This document shows positions 15,063 through 22,567 of a DNA stretch of 29,476 nt, one piece after another. A program made the translations under genes and the position numbers. This DNA comes from an uncultured Mollicutes bacterium (lineage in GTDB: Bacteria > Bacillota_I > Bacilli_A > Acholeplasmatales > JAEDCM01): positions 1 through 29,476 of the forward strand of contig CAMVDS010000010.1 in the NCBI GenBank assembly GCA_947166335.1, in the 5' to 3' direction. The stretch's first letter is position 1; each line of letters opens with the position of its first letter. The notes below the pieces were generated by a model, which was not told the origin of the DNA, ran no database searches, and saw nothing but the letters and a program-made list of their open reading frames with translations.

Positions 15063-15616
15063 TTTTATTAATAGATAATTATGATTCTTTCTCTTACAAC
15101 TTATATCAATATTTAGGAACTCTAAATTCTGATATAAAAGTAATAAGAAATAATGAACTTAAAATTGAAGAAATAAAAGCATTAAATCCTAGTCATATAA
15201 TAATCTCACCAGGACCTGGAAAACCTAAGGATGCAGGGATTATTGAGGATGTAATAAGATATATTGATAAACCAATTTTAGGCGTATGTTTAGGGCATCA
15301 AGCAATATGTGAAGTGTTTGGTTCTAAAATAATACATGCTCCTGTTATAATGCATGGGAAGAAAGATTTAATTAATGTTAATAATAAAACAACATTGTTT
15401 AAAGGCTTAGATGAAAAAATAGAAGCAGCAAGATATCATTCATTAGTTGCTGAAAACATCACAGATGAATTAATTGTAACAGCAACATCTAATGATGGTT
15501 TAATTATGGGTGTAGAACACAAAACAAGAAAAATATATGGTGTTCAATTTCACCCTGAATCAATAATGACAAATAAAGGTATGACAATTTTAAAGAATTT
15601 TTTGGAGGTAAAATAA
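15059..15616 (+). CDS. trpG: Anthranilate synthase component II (glutamine amidotransferase)
   Basis: The 185-aa class I glutamine amidotransferase frees ammonia from glutamine for TrpE. The catalytic triad is visible: Cys77 in G-V-C-L-G-H-Q, and His165 and Glu167 in G-V-Q-F-H-P-E-S. The oxyanion region is I-S-P-G-P-G-K-P. It is a stand-alone subunit, not fused to TrpD as in enteric bacteria. It overlaps trpE by 4 bases. Such subunits often also serve PabB in folate synthesis; whether this one does cannot be told from the window. Confidence 0.99.
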   Translation: MILLIDNYDSFSYNLYQYLGTLNSDIKVIRNNELKIEEIKALNPSHIIISPGPGKPKDAGIIEDVIRYIDKPILGVCLGHQAICEVFGSKIIHAPVIMHGKKDLINVNNKTTLFKGLDEKIEAARYHSLVAENITDELIVTATSNDGLIMGVEHKTRKIYGVQFHPESIMTNKGMTILKNFLEVK

Positions 15617-15617
15617 A

Positions 15618-16634
15618 ATGGATAAAAAACAAATATTAGAAAAATTAATGGATAAGAAAGATTTAACATATGATGAAGCATATGAGACAATGGATTTAAT
15701 TATGAAAGGTGAATTAGAACAAGCTTATGTAGCAGCTATTCTAACAGCCTTAAGAATGAAAGGTGAAACAGTAACAGAAATTAGTGCTTGTGCAACAGCA
15801 ATGAGAGATAATGCGACTACACTTGATAAAAGTAGCGATGCAGTTGATATTGTAGGTACAGGTGGAGATAATGCACATACATTTAACATTTCAACAATTT
15901 CAAGCTTTGTTATTGCAGCTGCAGGTATTAAGGTAGCTAAGCATGGAAATAGAAGCGTATCATCTTTATGTGGTGCTGCTGATTGCTTTGAGGAACTAGG
16001 AATAAATATTAATACATCAAAAGAACAAGCTGAACGTATTTTGTTTGAAGATAATATTTGTTTCTTATTTGCACAAGTTTATCATAAGTCTATGAAGAAT
16101 GTTGCACCAATTAGAAAAGGTTTAGGTGTTAGAACAATATTTAACATTCTTGGGCCTCTAACAAATCCTGCAAAAGTAGACAATATTGTTTTAGGCGTAT
16201 ATGATGAATCATTACTAGATGTAATGGCAAATGTATTAAAAGAAATGGGTGTTAAAAAAGGTGTAGTTGTATATGGTGATGATGGATTAGATGAAGTAAC
16301 ACTTACTACAACAACAAAGATGACTATTCTAAAAAATGGCACTATTGTCAAGTTTACCTTTGATCCACACTCATATGGATTCTCTTTATGTAAAGCAAGA
16401 GATTTAGTAGGTGGAACTAAAGAAGAAAACAAAGAAATTGCCTTAGGAATTTTAAATGGTTCTATTAATGGTCCTAAGAAGGATGTTGTAATTATTAATG
16501 CAGGTATAGCTATTTATTTAATGAATGAGGATCTAACTTTAGAAGAAGCATTTGTTGTAGCTAGAGACACTATTGATAGTGGTAGAGCATATAAAAAATA
16601 TGAAGAATATAGAAATGCGAGTGTTTCTTTATGA
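15618..16634 (+). CDS. trpD: Anthranilate phosphoribosyltransferase
   Basis: The 338-aa enzyme joins anthranilate to PRPP to give phosphoribosyl-anthranilate. The PRPP-binding glycine loop is G-T-G-G-D at residues 80-84, with N-x-S-T near 90-93 and the conserved K-H-G-N-R-S-V-S-S starting at Lys108. The N-terminal helical domain and the C-terminal alpha/beta domain are complete. GGAGG sits before the ATG, one base after the trpG stop. The TGA stop overlaps the trpC ATG. Confidence 0.99.
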   Translation: MDKKQILEKLMDKKDLTYDEAYETMDLIMKGELEQAYVAAILTALRMKGETVTEISACATAMRDNATTLDKSSDAVDIVGTGGDNAHTFNISTISSFVIAAAGIKVAKHGNRSVSSLCGAADCFEELGININTSKEQAERILFEDNICFLFAQVYHKSMKNVAPIRKGLGVRTIFNILGPLTNPAKVDNIVLGVYDESLLDVMANVLKEMGVKKGVVVYGDDGLDEVTLTTTTKMTILKNGTIVKFTFDPHSYGFSLCKARDLVGGTKEENKEIALGILNGSINGPKKDVVIINAGIAIYLMNEDLTLEEAFVVARDTIDSGRAYKKYEEYRNASVSL

Positions 16635-17401
16635 TTTTAGATAAAATAGTTGAAAAAACTAAAGAAAGATATATTGATAAATTAGATAAAATAGAAGATA
16701 TTAAAAAATTAGCAGCTAAAAGAGCAATATTAAATCCTAATTCTTTCTATGATGCTATTGGAAAGAAGGGTATTTCTTTTATATGCGAACTAAAGAAAGC
16801 AAGTCCTTCTAAAGGAATTATCAAAGAAGATTTTAATTATTTAGATATTGCTAAAGAATATAATAAGTGTGCTGATATTATATCTTGTTTAACTGAACCA
16901 TTCTTTTTCTTAGGTTCTGATGAATATTTAACAAACGTAAAAATGAATGTAAATATTCCAGTACTTAGAAAAGATTTTATCCTTTATGAATATCAAATAT
17001 ATGAGGCTAAAGCAATTGGGGCAGATGCTATTTTATTAATTGTTGCTATACTTGATAAAGACACTTTAAAAAAATATATTGATATAGCTCACTCTATTGG
17101 TTTAGGTGTTTTAGTTGAAGCACATGACTTAGATGAAATAAATATAGCTATAGAAGCTAAGGCAAAAGTAATAGGTGTAAATAATAGAAATTTAAAGGAT
17201 TTTACTGTAGATATTAATAACTCTATAAACTTAAGAAAAGCTGTTGATAAAGACATTTTATTTGTTTCAGAATCTGGAATAAAGAATAGAAATGATATAA
17301 AAAGATTAGAAGAAAATAATGTTAATGCAGTTTTAATTGGGGAGACACTAATGAGAAGCAATAACATATTAGATGAAGTTAGGAAGCTTAAAAATGACTA
17401 A
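16631..17401 (+). CDS. trpC: Indole-3-glycerol phosphate synthase
   Basis: The 256-aa (beta/alpha)8 barrel closes CdRP to indole-3-glycerol phosphate with loss of CO2 and water. Conserved catalytic residues are visible: Glu53 and Lys55 in I-C-E-L-K-K-A-S-P-S-K-G, Lys in L-R-K-D-F-I, and G-V-N-N-R-N-L-K-D-F plus V-S-E-S-G-I further on. It is monofunctional; TrpF is a separate gene. The start overlaps the trpD stop (ATGA), and its 3' end overlaps trpF by 8 bases. Confidence 0.99.
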   Translation: MILDKIVEKTKERYIDKLDKIEDIKKLAAKRAILNPNSFYDAIGKKGISFICELKKASPSKGIIKEDFNYLDIAKEYNKCADIISCLTEPFFFLGSDEYLTNVKMNVNIPVLRKDFILYEYQIYEAKAIGADAILLIVAILDKDTLKKYIDIAHSIGLGVLVEAHDLDEINIAIEAKAKVIGVNNRNLKDFTVDINNSINLRKAVDKDILFVSESGIKNRNDIKRLEENNVNAVLIGETLMRSNNILDEVRKLKND

Positions 17402-17957
17402 AATAAAAATATGTGGAATAAGAAGAATGGAAGATGTTTTAATTGTTAATAAATATAAACCTGATTACATTGGATTTATATTTGCGCACGGTAGAACAAG
17501 AAAAATTTCTTTACAAGATGCTTTATTATTCAAAAAAAATTTGGATAATGATATAATAGCAGTTGGCGTGTTTAGAAATAATGATATAAAAGAAGTAATT
17601 GAAATTGCTAATTCTAAAGCTATAGATATGATTCAACTTCACGGTGATGAAGATGATAACTTTATTTTAGAATTAAAAAATCATACTAAGCTACCAATTA
17701 TAAAAGCATACAACAATTATAAATACGCTGATTATGCTTTATTTGATAATGCTGATCCTGGTAAAGGGAAAGCATTTAATGAAAAAGATATTAAGAAAGA
17801 TAAATTATTCTTCCTTGCAGGAGGAATAAGTATAGAAAATGTTGATAATGCTTTAAAGCTAAATCCATATGCAATAGATGTATCTTCATCTGTTGAAACA
17901 GACGGTTTTAAAGATGAACAAAAGATAAAAGAAATTATTAGGAAGGTGAGAGAATGA
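17394..17957 (+). CDS. trpF: Phosphoribosylanthranilate isomerase
   Basis: The protein is 187 aa from ATG 17394. Upstream in-frame codons would lie deeper inside trpC, and AGGAAG sits at good distance from this ATG. It isomerises PRA to CdRP, the substrate of TrpC. The catalytic Cys7 is in K-I-C-G-I-R, the phosphate-binding loop is F-L-A-G-G-I-S, and the catalytic Asp is in [10 protein letters not shown]. The 8-base overlap with trpC and ATGA overlap with trpB indicate coupled translation. Confidence 0.98.
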   Translation: MTKIKICGIRRMEDVLIVNKYKPDYIGFIFAHGRTRKISLQDALLFKKNLDNDIIAVGVFRNNDIKEVIEIANSKAIDMIQLHGDEDDNFILELKNHTKLPIIKAYNNYKYADYALFDNADPGKGKAFNEKDIKKDKLFFLAGGISIENVDNALKLNPYAIDVSSSVETDGFKDEQKIKEIIRKVRE

Positions 17958-19135
17958 AAGGTAGATTTGGAGAATTTGGTGGACAATATGTTCCTGAAAC
18001 ATTAATGAATGCTGTTAATGAACTAGAAGAAGCATATAACAAATACAGCAATGATCCTGAATTTCAAGCTGAACTTACTAAGCTATTAAATGAATATGCA
18101 AATAGGCCATCTCTATTATATTATGCTGAAAAGATGACTAAAGATTTAGGTGGATGTAAGATTTATTTAAAAAGAGAAGACTTAAATCATACTGGAAGTC
18201 ATAAGATTAATAATGTTTTAGGTCAAATTTTACTTGCAAAAAAGATGGGTAAGAAAAGAGTTATAGCTGAAACAGGTGCAGGACAACATGGTGTTGCTAC
18301 TGCTACAGGTGCTGCTCTAATGGGACTTGAATGTGAAATTTTTATGGGCGAAGAAGATACAAAACGTCAAGCACTAAATGTATTTAGAATGGAATTACTT
18401 GGTGCTAAAGTTCATAAAGTAATGAGTGGCACAAGAACATTAAAAGATGCTGTTAATGAGGCTATGAAAGAATGGGCTACAAGAATGGACGATACATTAT
18501 ATGTATTAGGTTCAGTAATGGGACCACATCCATACCCAACTATTGTTAGAGATTTCCAAAAAATAATAGGTAAAGAAATAAAGGAACAAATGCATAAACT
18601 TGAAGGAAGAAATCCTGATTGTGTTATTGCATGTGTTGGCGGTGGTTCTAATGCTATGGGTACATTCTATGAATTTATTAACGATAAAGAAGTAGAATTA
18701 ATAGGATGTGAAGCTGCGGGTAAAGGAATTGATACACCTTACACAGCTGCAACATGCAATACAGGAAGTGTTGGAGTATTTCATGGAATGAAGTCGTATT
18801 TCTGTCAAAATGAATATGGACAAATAGCTCCAGTATATTCTATTTCAGCTGGTCTTGATTATCCAGGAGTTGGGCCAGAGCATGCTAATTTATTTGTAAC
18901 TAAGAGAGCAAAATATGTAGGAATTACCGATGATGAAGCCGTTTCTGCCTTCCAATACTTATCAAGAGTTGAAGGAATTATTCCAGCAATTGAATCAGCT
19001 CATGCTGTTGCATATGCGATGAAATATGCAAAAACTCTACCAAAGGATAAGATTATGGTTATAACTATTAGTGGTAGAGGAGATAAGGATGTTGCTGCTA
19101 TTGCTAGATATTTAGGAGTTGATATACATGATTAA
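17954..19135 (+). CDS. trpB: Tryptophan synthase beta chain
   Basis: The 393-aa PLP enzyme condenses indole with serine. Lys84 in H-T-G-S-H-K-I-N-N holds PLP. The catalytic Glu lies in A-E-T-G-A-G-Q-H-G, and the phosphate loop is G-G-G-S-N-A-M-G. Its N-terminus [15 protein letters not shown] is the classic TrpB1 form that partners TrpA, not the stand-alone TrpB2. It overlaps trpF by 4 bases and trpA by 8 bases, in keeping with an alpha2beta2 complex made in step. Confidence 0.99.
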   Translation: MKGRFGEFGGQYVPETLMNAVNELEEAYNKYSNDPEFQAELTKLLNEYANRPSLLYYAEKMTKDLGGCKIYLKREDLNHTGSHKINNVLGQILLAKKMGKKRVIAETGAGQHGVATATGAALMGLECEIFMGEEDTKRQALNVFRMELLGAKVHKVMSGTRTLKDAVNEAMKEWATRMDDTLYVLGSVMGPHPYPTIVRDFQKIIGKEIKEQMHKLEGRNPDCVIACVGGGSNAMGTFYEFINDKEVELIGCEAAGKGIDTPYTAATCNTGSVGVFHGMKSYFCQNEYGQIAPVYSISAGLDYPGVGPEHANLFVTKRAKYVGITDDEAVSAFQYLSRVEGIIPAIESAHAVAYAMKYAKTLPKDKIMVITISGRGDKDVAAIARYLGVDIHD

Positions 19136-19907
19136 TTTTAAGAATTATATTAAAAGAAAAAAAGCCTTTGTTCCTTTCATTACTGCAGGAGATCCCTCCT
19201 TAGATAAAACAAAAGAATTTATTAAAGCATTAATAGAAGCAGGCTCTACTATTATTGAAATAGGTATTCCATTTAGTGATCCTATTGCCGAAGGTAAAAC
19301 TATTATGGAAGCTGATGAAAGAGCACTTAAAGGTGGAGCAACTACTGATAAAATCTTTGAAATGATTAAAAAAATAAGAATAGATTATCCAAATTTTCCA
19401 TTAGTATTTATGACTTATCTAAATCCAGTATTTGTTTATGGATATGATAAATTCTTTAAAAAATGCCAAGAAGTAAATATTTGTGGAATCATTTTAGCTG
19501 ATTTATCATTTGAAGAAAAACATGAAGTAAGTGATGTAGCAAGCAAGTATGATGTTGCAGTTATTTCCTTAATTGCCCCAACATCACTTGATAGAATAGA
19601 GCGTATTGCAAAAGAAGCTGAAGGATTCGTATATTTAGTTTCTTCACTTGGCGTTACAGGAGTTAGAGAAAGTATCACATCTGATGTAGAAGGTAACGCA
19701 AAAAAGATAAAAGAATTCACAGATATACCTGTATTTGTAGGATTTGGTATTAAAGATAAAGAACAAGCAAGAAAAATGGCAAGTGTTTCTGATGGCGCTA
19801 TAATTGGTTCAGCTATAGAAAACATAATAGCAAAATACGGAAATGATTCAACAAAATATATTTATAATTACGCAAAAGAAATAGTAGATGAATTAGAAAA
19901 AATATAG
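19128..19907 (+). CDS. trpA: Tryptophan synthase alpha chain
   Basis: The protein is 259 aa. The start is ATG 19128, 9 bases after AGGAG; an in-frame TTG at 19119 touches the ribosome binding site and is less likely. The barrel enzyme splits indole-3-glycerol phosphate and passes indole to TrpB. Glu44 in [12 protein letters not shown] corresponds to catalytic Glu49 of E. coli. The position of catalytic Asp60 holds Glu55 (I-A-E-G-K-T-I), a substitution I believe also occurs in some Clostridia. The phosphate loop residues G-S-A-I-E are present near the C-terminus. It is the last gene of the operon, with a terminator at the stop codon. Confidence 0.98.
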   Translation: MINFKNYIKRKKAFVPFITAGDPSLDKTKEFIKALIEAGSTIIEIGIPFSDPIAEGKTIMEADERALKGGATTDKIFEMIKKIRIDYPNFPLVFMTYLNPVFVYGYDKFFKKCQEVNICGIILADLSFEEKHEVSDVASKYDVAVISLIAPTSLDRIERIAKEAEGFVYLVSSLGVTGVRESITSDVEGNAKKIKEFTDIPVFVGFGIKDKEQARKMASVSDGAIIGSAIENIIAKYGNDSTKYIYNYAKEIVDELEKI

Positions 19908-19934
19908 GCAACCAACTGGTTGCTTATTTTTTTA
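19908..19934 (+). terminator. trp operon terminator
   Basis: The stem GCAACC (19908-19913) / GGTTGC (19918-19923) with loop AACT is followed by TTATTTTTTT. The stem begins on the base after the trpA stop codon. Confidence 0.93.
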
Positions 19935-19943
19935 TGTTCGTTA

Positions 19944-19952
19944 TGATATAAT
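19944..19952 (+). promoter_or_regulatory. Extended -10 promoter of the 62-aa protein gene
   Basis: TGA-TATAAT (19944-19952) has the same extended -10 as the Na/Pi symporter gene. No clear -35 is seen; any -35 would lie in the T-run of the trp terminator. Confidence 0.45.
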
Positions 19953-19982
19953 AGAAACATAATACAAGGAGATTAAGATGAG

Positions 19983-20171
19983 ATGAATTTAGTAGAACGT
20001 TATTTGACTAGGTTTGGCAAACTTCCTGCTAGACCTTATGGATATACTTACGAGGATGAGAAAGTAAAAGAAAAAATAGAGGAAGCACTTAAAAGAAATA
20101 AACCCTTAACCCTAGAAGATTATAAAGGGTGGAAACAAGAGGGGTTATACATTGAAAAAGAGGAAAAATAA
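19983..20171 (+). CDS. Conserved-looking 62-aa protein of unknown function
   Basis: No family recognised. The protein is small, charged, soluble and probably helical. It has an aromatic-rich N-terminal third (RFGKLPARPYGYTYED) and a Lys/Glu-rich remainder. AAGGAG (19966-19971) is 11 bases before the ATG at 19983, longer than usual. It is 6 bases before ATG 19978, which opens only ATG-AGA-TGA. That two-codon frame ends across the start of this gene. It has its own promoter and its stop lies inside a terminator, so it is monocistronic. There are no Cys, TM or signal sequences. Confidence 0.72.
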   Translation: MNLVERYLTRFGKLPARPYGYTYEDEKVKEKIEEALKRNKPLTLEDYKGWKQEGLYIEKEEK

Positions 20172-20182
20172 ATCCTCTTTTT
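20155..20182 (+). terminator. Terminator overlapping the 3' end of the 62-aa gene
   Basis: AAAAGAGGA (20156-20164) pairs with TCCTCTTTT (20173-20181). The stop codon TAA (20169-20171) is in the loop. Confidence 0.85.
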
Positions 20183-20243
20183 AATTTACTCTTATATTTA
20201 ATAAGTATATTGTGTATAATATATATAGATTGGAGGAATACAT

Positions 20244-20447
20244 ATGATTTGTCCTTATTGTGGTATGGAATCAACTGATGAAGAAATATGTTCAGAATGT
20301 GGTTCTAACATTAAGAATTTTAATAAGTTAAAAGAAGCTAGTAGTGATCATGATATTTATACAAAAAGAATAATTATCAAAAGTTGCATTATATTCTTTA
20401 TATTATTCATATGTATTTTTACTGCGATTATATTAATGGTTAAATAA
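20244..20447 (+). CDS. Small zinc-ribbon membrane protein
   Basis: The 67-aa protein begins with a zinc ribbon, C-P-Y-C (residues 3-6) and C-S-E-C (16-19), as in zinc-ribbon/zinc_ribbon_2 proteins of Firmicutes. A charged linker follows, then one TM helix at about 45-65 ending at the C-terminus. The ribbon would face the cytoplasm. GGAGG precedes the ATG at good spacing, and a TATAAT lies at 20215-20220. It is probably monocistronic, with a terminator at its stop codon. The function of such tail-anchored ribbons is not known. Confidence 0.85.
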   Translation: MICPYCGMESTDEEICSECGSNIKNFNKLKEASSDHDIYTKRIIIKSCIIFFILFICIFTAIILMVK

Positions 20448-20467
20448 AGGCTTAATAAAGCCTTTTT
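20446..20467 (+). terminator. Terminator after the zinc-ribbon membrane protein
   Basis: The 8-bp stem AAAGGCTT (20446-20453) / AAGCCTTT (20458-20465) with loop AATA overlaps the stop codon. It ends only ~10 bases before the thiI ribosome binding site, so thiI either has a promoter I cannot see or depends on read-through. Confidence 0.88.
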
Positions 20468-20484
20468 ATATGTGAGGTGTTATT

Positions 20485-21741
20485 ATGATTTATGATAGAA
20501 TATTAGTTAGATATGGTGATTTAACATTAAAAGGTAGAAACCAAAAAATGTTTTTAACAAAGGTTCAAAATCTAACTAGAAATAAGCTTAAAGATTTAAA
20601 TGTTACAATAGAATGTACACATAGTAGAATATACGTAATGCTTAATGGAATTGATTATAAGGAAGTTATAAAAAGATTAGATACTGTTTCAGGTTTATCT
20701 AGTTATAGTTTAGTATGTAGATGCGAATCTAACATAGATTCTATTAATGAATTAGCTCTAAATTTAGTAAAAGAAACAATTACTAAACCAGTATCTTTTA
20801 AAATAGAATGTAAACGAGCTGATAAAAAATTTCCTTATACTTCGTTAGAAGTTCCAAAGATTACAAGTGCACATGTTTTAAAAAATACAAACAATTTAAC
20901 AGTAGACGTTCATAATCCAGAAGTAACACTAACAATAGAAATTAGAGAAGAAGGTACTTACTTATATACAGAAGAGATAAAAGCAATGGGAGGCTTCCCT
21001 GTAGGTGTTGCTGGAAAAGGATTAGTAATGATGAGTGGTGGAATTGATTCACCCGTTGCTGCATATCTTGCTATGAAGCAAGGAATAGAAGTTGAAATAA
21101 TACATTTTGAATCCACTCCACTTACTTCAATAGAATCAGCACAAAAAGTAATAGATTTAACTAAGAAGCTTGCAATCTATGCTCCAAATAACAAGATTAA
21201 GGTTTATATGATTCCTTTTATGAAAATGCATCAAGCATTACTAGATTATGTAGATGAATCTTATAATATTACTATTATGAGAAGAATGATGTATAGAATA
21301 GCTAGTAAGCTAGCTCATATGAAAGAAATATTATGTTTAATAAATGGTGAATCAGTTGGCCAAGTAGCAAGTCAAACACTTGATAGTATGTTTGTTATCA
21401 ATAGTGTAACAAACATTCCAGTTTTAAGACCTCTTGTTACATATGACAAAAATGATATTATTAAAATATCAAGAATGATTGATTGTTTTGATATATCTAT
21501 TAAACCATTTGAAGATTGCTGTACAGTATATGTGCCAAAAAACCCTGTTATTAAGCCGTTAATGACTAAATGTGAGGAATATGAAAAGAGATTTGATTAC
21601 GAAGCCATAATAGATGATATATTAAATAGAACTAAGTATTTAGTTATTAGTAATGATACAGATATCGATTTAGCAAACTATGGACTTGAAGTAGGAGAAG
21701 TAATTGACGAAATAGTAACAAAAGAAATATTAAAAAAATAG
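20485..21741 (+). CDS. thiI: tRNA 4-thiouridine sulfurtransferase
   Basis: The 418-aa enzyme activates U8 of tRNA with ATP for sulfur insertion; in many bacteria it also donates sulfur for the thiamine thiazole. Order: an N-terminal ferredoxin-like domain (RYGDLTLKGRNQKMF at the start), a THUMP domain to about residue 165, then the PP-loop ATPase with S-G-G-I-D-S-P-V-A-A-Y near 184-194. F-E-D-C-C-T-V-Y-V-P-K-N-P, near 345, holds the conserved catalytic-region Cys. There is no C-terminal rhodanese domain, as in B. subtilis ThiI. No cysteine desulfurase gene is adjacent, unlike in B. subtilis where nifZ is the neighbour. GAGGTG precedes the start. Confidence 0.98.
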   Translation: MIYDRILVRYGDLTLKGRNQKMFLTKVQNLTRNKLKDLNVTIECTHSRIYVMLNGIDYKEVIKRLDTVSGLSSYSLVCRCESNIDSINELALNLVKETITKPVSFKIECKRADKKFPYTSLEVPKITSAHVLKNTNNLTVDVHNPEVTLTIEIREEGTYLYTEEIKAMGGFPVGVAGKGLVMMSGGIDSPVAAYLAMKQGIEVEIIHFESTPLTSIESAQKVIDLTKKLAIYAPNNKIKVYMIPFMKMHQALLDYVDESYNITIMRRMMYRIASKLAHMKEILCLINGESVGQVASQTLDSMFVINSVTNIPVLRPLVTYDKNDIIKISRMIDCFDISIKPFEDCCTVYVPKNPVIKPLMTKCEEYEKRFDYEAIIDDILNRTKYLVISNDTDIDLANYGLEVGEVIDEIVTKEILKK

Positions 21742-21765
21742 ACTATCATTTTTGATAGTCTTTTT
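21741..21765 (+). terminator. thiI terminator
   Basis: The 8-bp perfect stem GACTATCA (21741-21748) / TGATAGTC (21753-21760) with a TTTT loop is followed by T5. It begins on the last base of the thiI stop codon. Confidence 0.93.
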
Positions 21766-21804
21766 CTTATAAATATCTTATAATAAAAGTAAGGAGATGA
21801 TACT

Positions 21805-22557
21805 ATGATAGATGATTTATGGTTAATTAAACTTAAAATTGATGTTAAGAGTAGAAATCCTGATATGTTACTTGAAGAATATATTAAAACAACTAAGCAA
21901 GAACTTCTAGACTACACTACAGTGTTTAAAAAAGGACAAATACTTTATAGAGGTAGACTAGGATATAAGAGCTATGAAAAAGAAGGAAATAATGGTTTAG
22001 TTAGATTTAGATATCCTTTCTTTGGAAAAGATATCAAAAACCCACCATGTCACTTAAGTGAAGCCGCACGTTTTAATAGAGATGGTTTCTCATACTTATA
22101 TTTATCAAGTGATCAAAAAACATGTATAGCTGAACTTAGATTAAAAGTTGGTTCTATTTGTAGTATTGCGGAATTTAGGCAAAAGAAGAATTTAAGATTA
22201 TTAAATCTAGATAACAATAAAACATTAAAGGACTTCTTAATTACTCCTGTTGGAGATGAAAATAGATACCATTATAAATTTACTAGATTTATTTCTGATT
22301 TAATTAAAGAAATAGGAATTGATGGTATTGCATATGATAGTGTTCAATCAAATGGAAAATGTTTTGTTATATTTGATGATCAAAACTTTGAACTAGTTCC
22401 TTATTCAGAAAAAATGTTTTTAGCAAAACGTGTTGAATACCAATTTGAAGAAGTACTACCTGAGTTTTGTAATAATAATATATTAGATGAAATAAATATA
22501 GATGATGAAACAATCGAATATATTTATAATAATCAAAACTATAAAAAGGCTGAATAA
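21805..22557 (+). CDS. RES-domain protein without an adjacent antitoxin
   Basis: The protein is 250 aa. The centre matches the RES fold: Y-R-G-R with Arg49, A-R-F-N-R-D-G followed by Y-L-Y-L-S-S, Glu110 in T-C-I-A-E-L-R, and Ser179 in G-I-A-Y-D-S. These are the Arg, Glu and Ser that name the family. RES toxins (MbcT, ParT) consume NAD+ or modify proteins with it and are normally paired with an upstream Xre/MbcA-type antitoxin. None is next to this gene. The protein is longer than typical ~160-aa RES toxins, with a ~45-residue helical N-terminus and a ~45-residue acidic C-terminus. AAGGAGATG precedes the ATG. The convergent neighbour is a RhuM-like protein. It may be a toxin with a remote or internal control, or a housekeeping NAD-linked enzyme. 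Confidence 0.85.
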   Translation: MIDDLWLIKLKIDVKSRNPDMLLEEYIKTTKQELLDYTTVFKKGQILYRGRLGYKSYEKEGNNGLVRFRYPFFGKDIKNPPCHLSEAARFNRDGFSYLYLSSDQKTCIAELRLKVGSICSIAEFRQKKNLRLLNLDNNKTLKDFLITPVGDENRYHYKFTRFISDLIKEIGIDGIAYDSVQSNGKCFVIFDDQNFELVPYSEKMFLAKRVEYQFEEVLPEFCNNNILDEINIDDETIEYIYNNQNYKKAE

Positions 22558-22567
22558 AGCCTTTTTT
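22543..22567. terminator. Bidirectional terminator between RES and RhuM-like genes
   Basis: AAAAAGGCT (22543-22551) pairs with AGCCTTTTT (22558-22566). The stop codon of the RES gene lies in the loop, and the stop of the convergent gene overlaps the T-run. Confidence 0.9.

Noticed and set aside
20089..20274. Minus-strand 61-codon frame between the two small genes
   Set aside because: It overlaps two plus-strand genes with good ribosome binding sites and a terminator; no site of its own is seen.
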